64,000 nt of DNA from Codonopsis lanceolata (lineage: Eukaryota > Streptophyta > Magnoliopsida > Asterales > Campanulaceae), in NCBI GenBank assembly GCA_013146195.2, contig CM028377.1, positions 166,449,824 through 166,513,823 on the forward strand, read 5' to 3'. The position numbers and the translations under genes were made by a program. The notes beneath the pieces are model-generated. The model ran no database searches, had not been told where the DNA came from, and was given only the letters and a program-made list of their open reading frames with translations. This document shows, one piece after another, positions 32,669 to 43,449 of the stretch; the stretch's first letter is position 1; every line of letters begins with the position of its first letter.

Positions 32669-34056
32669 CCTTACCGAATATTGGGGAGTTCTTGCATATG
32701 ATTCCAAGCTGATTTACATGAGAAGATTTGAGAGGTCCGGTGTCTAGCCAGCTGTGAGGATCGCCTGATTTGTATTCTGACTAAATTTGGTAAGTTTCAG
32801 ATGTCTTCTTATTGGAATCACTTCTGTCCAAAATACCCAGTGCAGTCTTGGGCAGTAAAAATATGAAAACCATGGATTCTATTTAAGGTGAGTACGTTTA
32901 TTTGGCGTATGATGCAGCTTGCTTTGCTAGTGGATGAATGCCTCCAATACAAGCATATCCAGTTGGCTTCAAAATGTTTTTGTTGTCCTAGAAACTCAAA
33001 GTGTGAATCGCTAGAACATCTATTTGTTCGTTCAGTTATTGCCAAGGAAGTTTGGTCGCGGTTTGCTCAACCTTTGCACAAGGTCAGTATCTATACTGAT
33101 ATTGATCATTTATTTAGAGCTTAGTCCAACTCTTCTTCTAAACATCAGGTTGGGGCTATTAAATTGGGTATCTTCAGGTTTGTGTGTTGGGAGATTTGGA
33201 AGGCTCGTTTCGCCGCCATTTTTTTATAATACTCCAGTGGTGGTCGAGGGTATATTTCAGCGTGTTTTGGTGTACTTAAGGGACATGCTTCGGGTTTTCA
33301 AGCCTCAGGCTATGATTAGTCATCGTTGTCAAGTGGCTTTACTTTGTTTACATATTCCTATTCAGTCTGTAGCTCCTACGAAAGGTATTTGAGTGTGTTG
33401 GCTTCCTCCGTTGCAGGGTTGTTTCAAGCTTAATAAGGATGGATCAAGTGTTAATGGTGATTGCTCTGGGGGTGGGATCATTCGGGATTTTCAGGGTGCG
33501 ATGGTGTGTGCGTTTTCCCATTATTATAATCATGGTACAAACATGAAGACTAAAATTTTGGCTCTTAGAGATGGTTTGTTGTTGTGTCGTGATTTTGGTT
33601 TGATGACAGTTATGGTTGAGTCAGACTATTTGACTGTAGTGGACTTTCTTCGGAAGAAAAATTATGCTCCATGGCAGTACATTTATGCTCTTAGAGAATT
33701 TAGAAATTTACTTGGTCAGTTTCGGCTACAACATGTTTTTCGGGAACAAAATGGTGTGACAGACCGACTCGCAGCCACAGTGCATGAACATCAAGGTCGT
33801 CGGCTCTACACTTGCAGGGTTGATCTTCCCAGGGCGGTTCACAGGGCTATTCAGTATGATGATTATGGTTTATATAGTTTTCGCCCTGGTACTAACTGAT
33901 GTTAGCTATATTCTTATTATTTGTTTTCGAGGCAGGCTCCTTTGTCTTCCCGTCTTCGGGTAAAGCTGGTTGCCCCCCTTAAGTTTGTTTCTCGTTTATT
34001 TTATTTAATATATCTTGCAGGTTCCGCCCTGCTTTGTTAAAAAAAAAAAAAAAAAA
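32669..34056 (+). mobile_element. LINE 1: L1-type, 5'-truncated
   Basis: It contains the zf-RVT region (KVSTFIWRMMQLALLVDECL, CFCCPRNSKCESLEHLFV) and a full RNase H (33393-33899) with NKDGSSVNGDCSGGGIIRDF, MVESDYLTVVDFL and a VTDRLA end. The GGGIIRD and catalytic Asp positions are kept. The 3' UTR (TTTTCGAGGCAGGCTCC...) and the poly-A at 34039-34056 match those of LINEs 2 and 3. Stops and frameshifts lie before the RNase H. No target duplication joins 32669 to 34057. Confidence 0.85.
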
Positions 34057-34854
34057 GTCATGTTATGGTTATAAACAATGGTCTCAAAGAAACCAAGACT
34101 CCATTTTAAATTAGAAAGAGTTATACCAACTAGTCTAATTTAAAAGGATTAATATATAATTTGGTCCCTGAACTTGCCATTTTTGATTTATATGGTAACT
34201 GATGTTGAAAATTTCCTATGGTGGCTCTTCAACCCAACTTTGGGCTTCATGTTAGTCCCTGGTGACGTTATCTTTGGAAGGAATGTTAAAGATTTTGTGA
34301 AATGACAATTTTACCCTCACTTGAACTGAGTAAGATGTCCACATGGAATTAATTTGGCGGGAAGGTGAGATGGAAAAAAGGAAAAAGCTTTTGGAATAAA
34401 GCTCTAATCTACCACTTTTTCTTTCATTATTTATCTTATCGAAGGTAGTAAATTCACTTGGTGCAACGACCATGACTGGGGATCCCGTATTTGGCAGAGA
34501 CTGGACAGAGTGCTTTTGAATGGTGCGTACAAAGCGACTTTCACGGGTTGTCGAGTTCGTCATTTGACTAGATCTTATTCTGATCATGCTCTGCTTCTCA
34601 TTGATTTTCCTTTCTTTAAAAAGCCGAGAGGTGGTTTTCGATTCCAAAGAATGTGGTTGGACCATCCTGGGTTTTTGGCATTTGTTCAAATTCAATGGTA
34701 AAGACGTGTGGAGGGCAATGCGATGGAGGTTTTGCATCGGAAGTTACATTACCTTCGTAAGGAGGTTAAGAACTGGAATTGGCAGGTTTTCGGTAACGTG
34801 CAACGGATGATCTCTCAACTTCAGGATTCTATTTTAAGTTTGGAGGTGGTGAGT

Positions 34855-36138
34855 TGATCGATGTATTTTATACGCCGATTTTATATGCTTCGTGACTTGA
34901 ATTAGGCTATTTCATGAGTCTTTTGAGTACTAATATATGTTTTGGTGAGTTTTGTAAGTTTCTGATTGTTCGTGAAAATACGCGAAACCTGTGGTTTTAA
35001 GTGCAAATTACAAAGAAAGAAAAATTGAAGAAAAGAAAGTCTGGTTAATCTCGACACCTTGCGGACGCAGGTGCTCGTACCTTGCGACCGCAAGGTAAGC
35101 ACTCGACTGGCCCTCAAGAATCGAAGAGCCAAGAAGCACACACATCGGAGACCTTGCGGACGCAGTAGCCAAACCTCGCGACCGCAAGGTAGGCGCACGC
35201 GGGTTTTTCACACAATCATTCGATTCAATCACAACTCCCAAGTATATATAGAAGTCGATGCCGAGCCTAAGCATAAGGAGGACGGCCGGAAGCTCTCTAC
35301 ATAGATTTTAGGTAGTTTTAGATTGTATAACATAATTAGGTTTTGTAATTTCAAGTATTGAAGATCAAATCATGTCTTCCATCATCTTCATGTGTCGTTC
35401 ATCGCCTATGATGAACTAAATCATCCCTAATCTAGGAGGTGGGAGGTAACTTGTATCGAATTTATGTTTTGATTCTCATATTTATGTCTATTCAATGCTT
35501 GTTGATTGTGTTGTTTATCAATCCCTCTATTATTTTGCTTTGAACAAATGAATGTAATCGCAAATAATAAAGGCTTAGAGGTGCGGATACCGCATGACCA
35601 AGTGCATATGTCGCACAATCGCTCACCAACACAATAAATTGGACCTATCGAAGCACAAGAGTGATAAGTTAGGACCAAGTTCTTACATGATCTAGGTGAC
35701 AGATAGATCATAAATCTAGGTGATGCCTAGATTACGCCTCGTGCTTAGGATATGGAATGGGTGAATTTTGCGGGAGGGAGATCGAACCAATTGTTCAACA
35801 ATGTACTCATATCTATTTTTAGTGAACGAACCCAAGACATTGAATGACATTATAATGAATTGAACATAAAGGAGATATAAGTGAAACCCAGAATCCTAGA
35901 TTTCCACTCACCATAAGATCTTCATATCTGTTATTACTGTCTAATTAGTTAGCATCTATAACTAGTAATTTAGAATAGAATTAAACATAAAAAAAAAACC
36001 CCTTAGGTTAATAATTTGCTATCTATAACCGCACTGTTCGTGATCACTTGTCTCTGTGGGTTCGACCCTTGCTTCCGAGTCTATTCTATAATAGTCTTGT
36101 ACACTTGCAAGGAAATAGATAAAATAAAACATCGATCA
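34855..36138. mobile_element. Solo LTR inside LINE 2
   Basis: 1284 bases with perfect 10-bp inverted ends (TGATCGATGT ... ACATCGATCA) and a perfect 5-bp target duplication, TGAGT, at 34850-34854 and 36139-36143. The LINE frame resumes right after it. The end, with TGTGGGTTCGACCC, recalls LTRs of Athila/Tat gypsy elements. It holds two copies of a GC-rich hairpin, ACCTTGCGACCGCAAGGT at about 35083 and a variant near 35172, each preceded by ACCTTGCGGACGCAG. Confidence 0.9.
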
Positions 36139-39100
36139 TGAGTCAAACAGGAGGTAATGACCAGGTTGACTTAGAGATTATGGATCTTAGACAGAGGCTT
36201 CATCAATGCATTGGCTGGGAATCGGAGATGCTTCAATGCAAGTATCGGCAGCTTTGGTTAAAAGACGGGGAAAGGAATACTTCCTTTTTTCATGCTAGTC
36301 TTCGGGATCGCCAGCATGTTGCTAACATCAGGATAAAAAATCAAGATGGTTCGTGGTGTCATGATGTGGCGGAGATTGGTAATAAGGCTGTTGGATTTTT
36401 CTCGGATCTTTTTACTTGTTCTGATCATGTGGTCACAAGCGATATTTTTAATGCGGTTACTTGTCGTTTGGGTAATGGTGATAATTTCTTGTTTCACAAG
36501 TCTCCAAATGAAGAAGAAATTTGGTCGGCGGTTAAAGCGCTTAATCCGGACAGTGCACCGGGGGCAGATGGATTTACTGGTTGGTTCTACCAAGGGTGTT
36601 GGAATATTATTAAAAACAATGTGGTTGCAGCGGTTCAAGCTTTTTTCGGTGGGCAAGACATGCATAGGGGTTTGGCTTCTACTATTTTAGTTCCTCTTCC
36701 AAAAGTTAGTGATCCTGTGGGTTTTGGGGATTTTCGGCCAATTAGTCTTTGCAATTTTTCTAGTAAAATTATGTCAAAGATTCTGGCAGATCGTCTGGCT
36801 TCTCTGCTTCCTAATTTGATTTCTTTGGAACAAACTGGGTTTTTGAAGGGTCGAAATATTCAGGAGAATGTGGTTATTGCGCATGAGTTGGTACATAGGA
36901 TAAATAAAAAATTGGTACATAGGTAATGTTGTGTTCGAGTTCGACATGTCCAAAGCCTATGATAGATTGGAATGGGATTTTTTGATTCAGGCTATGAGTG
37001 CTTTTGGTTTTGATGACATCAGTTGCTCGCTTGTTTACCGTCTTATTAGTAATAATTGGTATTCTATTCGAATTCAGGGAGATTTGCATGGCTTCTTTCA
37101 TTCTACTAGAGGGGTTCGACAAGGTGACCCTCTATCGCCTTTGCTGTTTATTTTAGCTCAGGAGATTCTCACTTTAAATATTAATCAAGCCATGCATTCT
37201 GGTCGCATAGTAGCTTTTGATCATGGTAGGGGAAACGTGCCTATTTCTCATCTTCTATACGCCGATGATATGTTACTTTTTTGCAATGGTGGTAAGTGAT
37301 CTATTTGTGCTGTTCGCGGTGTGATGGATTCTTATGCTCAAGCTTCGGGTCAACTGATTAATCTGGCTAAGAGTGGGTTTTACACTTCTGATTCTTGTTC
37401 GAGACGCCGTAAAAGTTTAATTATGAGATGGTCGGGCTGTTCGCCTCAGTCGTTTCCCTTAAAATATTTGGGTGTTCCTTTGTTTCATGGGAGATGTCGT
37501 CCTCATTTTTTTGAAGACCTTGTGCAGCGTGTCACTCAGAAAATTAGTGGATGGAAGGCGAAGTTGTTGTCTTTTGGCGGTAAAATAGTGTTGTTAAAAG
37601 CTGTTCTCAGTAGCATTCCGATTTACACTTTAGCTGCTATTAAAGTGCCGAAGGTGGTTCTTTGTCAGCTTGAATCTCTCATGGCAGACTTTCTATGGGA
37701 TGTTGCTGGTGCTAAACGATCTCATTGGGTGGCCTGGTCTACGGTTTGTCAGTCTTTGGAGGAGGGAGGTCTAGGCCTTCGTTCCTTATCCCAGGTTATG
37801 ATCTCGCTGCATGCTAAGTTAGCTTGGGCTGTCTTGCAAGGTAAACGATTATGGGCTCAGTATGCCAGAGCCAAGTATAGTCTCGGGCTGAATCAGTGGC
37901 GTACAGGCTTAGGTTCTCATGTTTGGCAAGCTGTGGCTAAGGTGTTGGTAGATGTTCAAAATCAGTCTCAATGGGTTATCGGCCGGGGTGATGTTCGTTT
38001 TTGGATTGATAATTGGTGTGGTGACTACTTAATTGGTCCTTATCCGGTTGATGTGAGGCTTATGGTCAAGGATGCTATTCCTGATATCAATTCTTTTTTG
38101 CCTTTAATTCCTGTTCATCTTCGGCCATTTGCTTCTAAGGTTCGGCTTCAGGAGTTTGAAGAAGATAAGCTCATATACAGTCTGTCTAAAGATGGTCAGT
38201 TTCGGTCTTCTGTTTTTTGGCGGCAGCAGCGTGTTCCTGGTCAGCAGGTTCATTGGGCTTCCAAAATTTGGCAGAAGTGGATCCCAATGAAGGTTAGTGG
38301 TTTCATATGGAAGCTCTTCCATGGAGCAATCCCGGTTGATCTTCGTTTGCACGCTAAAGGGAATGCTATTGTTTCTAAATGTGTGTGTTGTCATTCTTTG
38401 AATTCTCGAGAATCTATCGATCACCTTTTCCTTCGTTCTGAAGTGGCTCGAGCTGTTTGGGGTCATTTTGCTCGTCCTTTTCAAAAGGTTAGTAACTATA
38501 TTTCCATGCGGCATTTATTTGAGACGTGGTGTTCTAGATCTTCTGTTAGAAATCAGGCTGGGGCATGTTGTTTGGGTGTTTTCATGTTTGGTTGTTGGGA
38601 GATTTGGAAGGTGCGGTGCAAGAAAGTGTTCGATAATTCAGACATCAACGGTGTTGGGGTCATTAATAATATTCATCGACACCTTCTAGATATGTGTAGT
38701 GTTTTTACTCCGAGATCGAAATGTAGTGTTGGGGACATTTTTGCTCTTTCCATGAGTAGTTTACCTTTGCAAAAAATTCCTTTTCGTCGTGGCAGATGGT
38801 TGAGATGGGAATGTCCCGTTTCCCACAGTTTCAAATTAAATACTGACGGGTCTTCCATTGGTGGTGTTTGCTCTGGGGGTGGGATTATTAAAAGTAAGGA
38901 TGGTTCTTTTATCCATGCTTTTTCTAATTTTTATGGCGAAGGCAGTAACACGTTTGCAGAAATAAAGGCTCTTTGTGATGGTTTACGCCTTTGTAGATCT
39001 CTGAATTTATCCGATGTTATGGTAGAAACTGATTCTTTGGTGGCTGTGCGGAGTATTCTTGGCTCTCAAGGCTTCCCCTGGCAGTATACTTGCGAGATGT

Positions 39101-39297
39101 TGGAATGCAAAACTTTGATTCAGGGTTTTGAAATTGCCCATGTTTTTTGGGAATGTAATAAGGTTGCAGATCGTCTGGCTCGTCACGCATATGACACTGG
39201 ATGCTTTATATTTTTTGATCAAGAGGGTTATCTGCCTCTGTCCTCTCTTGCTGCATTTCGGACTGACAGAATTGGTTTATTTAGTTTTAGAAAATAG
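36139..39297 (+). pseudogene. LINE ORF2: reverse transcriptase, zf-RVT and RNase H
   Basis: The first block (36138-36926) has WLKDGERNTSFFHASLR, NPDSAPGADGFTGWFY and FRPISLCNFSSKIMSKILA. A short repeat, TTGGTACATAGG, near 36888-36925 shifts the frame. The second block (36931-37299) has FEFDMSKAYDRLEWDF, GVRQGDPLSPLLFIL and the catalytic YADDMLLF, then a stop at 37297. The third block (37321-39297, 658 codons open) has FPLKYLGVPL, the C-terminal thumb, zf-RVT (CVCCHSLNSRESIDHLFL) and RNase H (NTDGSSIGGVCSGGGIIKSK, MVETDSLVAV, VADRLARHA). It would nick-prime and copy its own RNA. Only two lesions outside the LTR make this the best preserved LINE here. Confidence 0.9.
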
Positions 39298-39855
39298 TTA
39301 GTCTCCTTTTTCGCATTTCTTATTTGTAATTTCCTTTTCGAGGTAAGGCTCCTCTGTCCTCCCATTTATAAGGGCAAGGCTGGTTGTCCCCCTCAAGTTT
39401 ATATTCTTTTTCTTTTAATAAATTCTCGCAGGGTGCCGTCCCTGTTTCTTAAAAAATAAAAACAAAAAAAAAATCCTTCACCGTAAACCGTTATCCTTCT
39501 GCCAACACACTTTCTCTCTCTTCCTGGAAGACTGAATTTATAATCCATGCTTAACAACACACTTTTTTTACTCTACAATTTCGAGGAACCATTTCATTGC
39601 ACAATCAATACTCCTAATTACTTAAGCAACTAGACTTGGTATTGGTATAGTTAAAAATTGATAGTCCAAAAGCAAAGCACACTAGATTTTGAACAAGTCT
39701 TTAGTACATGAAGTCTTATTCTCGATCGCAAACAAAAATACCTTATAATTTGAGTTAATTGTCTCAAAGTAAACATTAAGAAAATTTCTGAAGAACCAAA
39801 GAGTGGTAGAATAAGGCACACTAGAGGAAGGTAAGAAAACAGATTGGATCGAAGG

Positions 39856-40215
39856 CCAAACCAAAGCAAACCAATCTCCTCCCACGCTCGTGAATGCCAT
39901 GTCACCATACATAAATGTCGTCATCGACATCACCGGTAGGTATACCGAATCAATCAAATCCAAATCCTCCACCATGTATAACACCACCGTCCCAATCCCT
40001 ATGCTCAAGACCACCACCCCTTTCACCCGATCCTCATCCTCCTCTTGCTGAAATCAAATATCTGATTCCTAGCCGACAATATGTAATTATTGTTATTCTT
40101 CTCCTTCTCACAAGTGTAGGAACAACGACTACTGGGGTCTGCCTTCTTCTACAACTGAATTCCATGGAGGATAATCTTCTCTTGCAAATCCAACACGTAA
40201 TTCAAAATTGCATGA
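39856..40215 (-). pseudogene. Captured fragment of a two-pore potassium channel (TPK/KCO) gene
   Basis: The minus strand reads ILNYVLDLQE, a stop, then SKRRMRI. After one frameshift it reads VVVLSIGIGTVVLYMVED and SVYLPVMSMTTFMYGDMAF. This matches the linker, transmembrane segment and second pore loop of plant TPK channels, whose filter is TTVGYGD. Here the filter reads TTFMYGD. TPKs are vacuolar or plastid potassium channels, with two pore domains and C-terminal EF hands. Only the region from after pore 1 to pore 2 is present, with stops, between MULE repeats. It is a transposon-borne gene scrap, not a working gene. Confidence 0.7.
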
Positions 40216-40440
40216 AGAAAATTGATAAAATTAAAAGAAAATAGTCCCGAAATGGTTTAATTACTTACTTTGATATCAATATATTTGGGTTCTAATTTTG
40301 ACGTGCTACGTTTTGGATTAAAGCAAAAACTGGAAAACCCCGACAAGGAAGACAAAATAGAGGAAAAAGGTGGGAAGAGAGAGAAAAAGGTGGGTGTGGT
40401 GTGGTGGGAGAGGGGTTGCTCCTTGGGGAAGGTGGGAAGA

Positions 40441-40490
40441 GAGAGAAGGTGGGTGTGTGTGTACGTGTGTGTGTGTAGGGGGGGGGGAGT
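40441..40490. repeat. (GT)n and G-run
   Basis: GTGTGTGTGT-ACGTGTGTGTGTGTA is followed by a G-run of about ten. It sits inside MULE alpha-1, in GA/GGT-rich sequence. Confidence 0.8.
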
Positions 40491-40804
40491 TGGGTAACTA
40501 TTGGGTGGGGTTGTCTAAAAAACAGTTTTCCTAATTTGTTTTTAATTTATTTATATTTTATTTTAGATTAATTTCCAATTCAGTAATAAATTGACAACAT
40601 AGATGTGCATTAGAGTTAGTGAGGGAAATTTTGTCTTTTTATAAAACATTTAACGTCCCTTCCAAAGATAACGCCGTCAAGGACTAACATGAAGCCCAAA
40701 GTTGAGTTGAAGAGCCACCATAAGAAATTTTTTACATCAGTTACCATATAAATCAGAAATGGCAAGTTCAGGGACCAAATTATATATTAATCCAACTTTA
40801 AAAA

Positions 40805-42637
40805 GGGCAAAGCGCACCATTGGTCCCTTGAGTATAGGCATGTCACAGTTTTAGTCCCTTTAAAAAAATCATATCTGGGTCCTTTGAGTATTAAATTTTT
40901 TCTGTGACAATCCTTTTGATGGACACCGTTTGTTTTAAACAGTTAAATCGGGCATGTGCCTCCCACGTGCAATTGATAATGCCTACAATGAAATTTTTGG
41001 AAGAAGGAGGACAATGTTTTAAGTGTTGTAAAAAAAAGAACAAAGAAAAAAAAGAACAAACCTTTCGTTAGTCGATCTTTCTCTCTCTCAACGCAAACTT
41101 CTTCTTCCCAAATCCCCCAACCTTCGACCACCGTCCTTGCTAGCTCCGGTTTCTCCCTACTCAATCCACATCATTAGCAACCCCAATCGAGTCGTTCTCT
41201 CTATCTCCAGTTCCACTCCTGACCTAAATCCCTAAAACAAAAAAAATAAGCTCCATTCATGGCTCTTCCAGATCTATGCGAGAAACATAACCACAGTAAC
41301 CCCATATTTGAAGATCGTTTACAGTGAAGAATCGTGTTTTGGACTCCATCTTGCTGCTGCAGCACCGAATCATCTCTCCTCCCTACCGGAGACCCATTAA
41401 CTTTCCCCACTAAAGATCTGAACTCCGATCGGCTTTTCCCCAACACCACATCACCAGATATGTTCTTCACTTGCGTTGGGGTGCAATTCTTCTTCCATAG
41501 ATTCAACTTTCTCTCGGATATTTCCAATTCTGTCAAAGCTTCCAACGATGAATATAAACCTGAAGTTGCAACCACCAATATTTCCATTTTATCAACTCTT
41601 CTCTCTATTTTTCTCGACGCATATTCCAGTTTCCCAAGATCAATTGTACCCAACTTGAGATCAGTATAAATAATATCAAACCTATTCAACCCCAAATTAC
41701 AACATTTCCCTCCTAATCGTGCCATAACAGCCGCACACCTATCTAGATCTTTAAGTTTTCCGGTGTAGGTGAAGGTCCAAAGCAAGACATCATCCTTGGA
41801 ATTAAAATATGGCACGCCTTGTGATTTTATAGAATGGTTTTGCAAGTAACAAATTTTGACATTAGAAAGGGAGTTGTATATAGAAATAATACGGGCCATT
41901 GTTTTGGAAGTCTCGAAAGCGAGGATTCCAAGGTCTGTTGTGGAGGAGTTTTTATGGTGAAGGTGGTTGATACGAGAACAGATGGTGGTGCGATTGAGAT
42001 TGTCGCTCAATTCGGAGATCCATCCCATGACGATGGAGAAAACAGCCACGAGGGAGGATTATAAGGTTTGGGGGAATTGTTGTTGCTTTTATTGGTTGTG
42101 TTTGAAATGGTTTTTTTTCAGTGGAGGGGAGGGGGGTCAGATCATATATTTGGATGGTGGTGGAGGTTGTGAAGGACAGGTTTGTGTAGGATGTTGAGGA
42201 GTGTTGAACAGATTCTAATCCTCTGTGAATAGAGCCCAATTTTGTTCAATCCCATATCTTTGATCTGTACATATTTGAAATGGGTTCTGAGAAACCGGAG
42301 CTAGCAAGGACGGTGGCGGGAGGTTGGGGGATCTAGGAAGAAGAAGTTTGCGTTAAGAGAGAGTGAGATTGATTGACGGAGGGATTTGTTCTTTTTTTTT
42401 TCTTTTCACTTTTTTTTCCAACACTGAAAACAGAGTCCTCCTTCTTCCGAAAATTTCATTTTAGTCCTTATTAATTGCACACGACCGACATAACGGTTTA
42501 GAATAAACGGCATTCATCAAAAGGACTGTTGCTGAAAAAATTTAATACTCAAAGGATTCAAATTTGAAAAAAAAAATTGTTAAGGGACTAAAACTGTGAT
42601 AGGCCTATACTCAAGGGACTAATGGTGCGATTTGCCC
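40805..42637. mobile_element. MULE beta: Mutator-like element carrying a DUF3475 gene fragment
   Basis: Inverted repeats start GGGCAAAGCGCACCATTGG at 40805 and end in the near reverse complement at 42637. They extend inward about 350 bases (to about 41155 and from about 42283), with blocks such as ACGCAAACTTCTTCTTCC. The element is about 1.8 kb with no transposase. The element ends sit in A-rich sequence (CTTTAAAAA and TTAAAACAA), so I cannot fix the target duplication. It starts only 11 bases after MULE alpha-1 ends. Confidence 0.7.
41201..42049 (-). CDS. 282-codon open frame from a DUF3475 (PSK SIMULATOR-type) gene, inside MULE beta
   Basis: The frame is open from an ATG at 42049 to 41201. 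Residues about 40-150 match the N-terminal DUF3475 domain of plant DUF3475/DUF668 proteins (PSK SIMULATOR family): LGILAFETSKTMARIISIYN, SKDDVLLWTFTYTGKLKDLD, VMARLGGKCCNLGLNRFD, then ERRVDKMEILVVATSGLYSS. The DUF668 half is missing, and the last third is not recognised. Both ends run into the MULE inverted repeats, so the ends of the protein, if made, come from the transposon. That it stays open over 282 codons in a decayed region is notable. Whether it is transcribed cannot be told. Confidence 0.6.
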   Translation of the reverse strand: MAVFSIVMGWISELSDNLNRTTICSRINHLHHKNSSTTDLGILAFETSKTMARIISIYNSLSNVKICYLQNHSIKSQGVPYFNSKDDVLLWTFTYTGKLKDLDRCAAVMARLGGKCCNLGLNRFDIIYTDLKLGTIDLGKLEYASRKIERRVDKMEILVVATSGLYSSLEALTELEISERKLNLWKKNCTPTQVKNISGDVVLGKSRSEFRSLVGKVNGSPVGRRDDSVLQQQDGVQNTILHCKRSSNMGLLWLCFSHRSGRAMNGAYFFCFRDLGQEWNWR

Positions 42638-42659
42638 TTAAAACAAACTAAGGAAATGG

Positions 42660-43200
42660 AAATTATGCTATGATGTGAATCTAAAAAGTAACTAAGCTTG
42701 TTATCAAATAGATATCAAATATACAAATAGGTTTTTAGCAAACCAAAGGTTCGGGTTTTACATTACTAATACATTTATAGGGACTTATAATGAAGTCCTA
42801 AATTATCAAATATCAAACAAACCCAAAATCTCTCAAAATGTCATAAACTCGGGATTTCACAATCGAGACTTAACGATCTCCAAACGTCGTAGGATTTCAT
42901 CCTAAGGTTCACATTAACTCATTAAAACCCTATATGACTATGTTGAGTCGAATTACTAAGTTTCAAAAGTTAGGTCACAAACTCATTTTGTGATTTATTG
43001 ACTATTCAGGTTCTTAAACCCATTAAACATGTTCTTTCAAGCATAAACACCCAATAACCACAATCAAACCCAAATACATTTAAATCCACATAATCTCCAC
43101 ATACAATCCATCATAAACCCAACATATAGTGATAGAATATTCTACCAAAACATGTAAATCAAGTCTTTAGAATCCTAGCATGATATTAAGCTAGAGAGAA
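42660..43200 (-). repeat. LTR fragment of the A/B/C gypsy group
   Basis: GTCGTAGGATTTCATCCTAA and GTTGAGTCGAATTACTAAG (plus strand) are the reverse of blocks in the LTRs of A (about 1190-1250) and B. No coding signal. It ends in a G-run of about 13 at 43207-43219. Confidence 0.5.
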
Positions 43201-43449
43201 AAAGAGGGGGGGGGGGGACTAATGTACGACGACGAAGTTGATAGCTGCGTAAAAGTCCCAGTTGTTAGTAAGTTCCTGCATCAAGTCATGACGTAACTAA
43301 TTTCATTTTTCTTCGTCCTGATAAATAAAGTAGGCAATAATTCATAAACCACAATTTCCATCTACTTTGACATCTACAACACTTGATATGAAAGTGACCA
43401 TCAATGTTGGAAGCTCAGAGGCGTATGGAATTGAATTAGCCGTCAATGC

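Larger units (their letters stand above)
34440..39473 (+). mobile_element. LINE 2: L1-type, near-complete ORF2, 5'-truncated, split by a solo LTR
   Basis: From the end of the endonuclease domain (34440-34854; KFTWCNDHDWGSRIWQRLDR, SDHALLLIDFP) it continues after the solo LTR into the RT domain, zf-RVT and RNase H, ending at a stop at 39297. The 3' UTR has a poly-A at 39451-39473. 5' truncation removes ORF1 and most of the endonuclease. The insertion lies inside MULE alpha-1. No clear target duplication is seen. Confidence 0.85.
34146..40793. mobile_element. MULE alpha-1: Mutator-like element carrying a TPK fragment, split by LINE 2
   Basis: Terminal inverted repeats of about 190 bases start GGATTAATATATAATTTGG at 34146 and end in the reverse complement at 40793. 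Flanks AATTTAAAA and AACTTTAAA are a weak 9-bp target duplication (7/9; 8/9 with a one-base slip). The sister element at 47759-49571 has the same ends and an 8/9 duplication, supporting Mutator type. Without LINE 2 the element is about 1.6 kb, too short for a transposase. It carries a piece of a channel gene instead. Confidence 0.75.

Noticed and set aside
35059..35304. Open frame with CDRKVSTRLALKNRRAKK, possibly a small basic protein
   Set aside because: It lies inside a solo LTR and is made by its repeated GC-rich hairpins.
41334..41669. Plus-strand 111-codon Ser/Phe-rich frame
   Set aside because: It is antisense to the DUF3475 frame, which has the recognisable domain.
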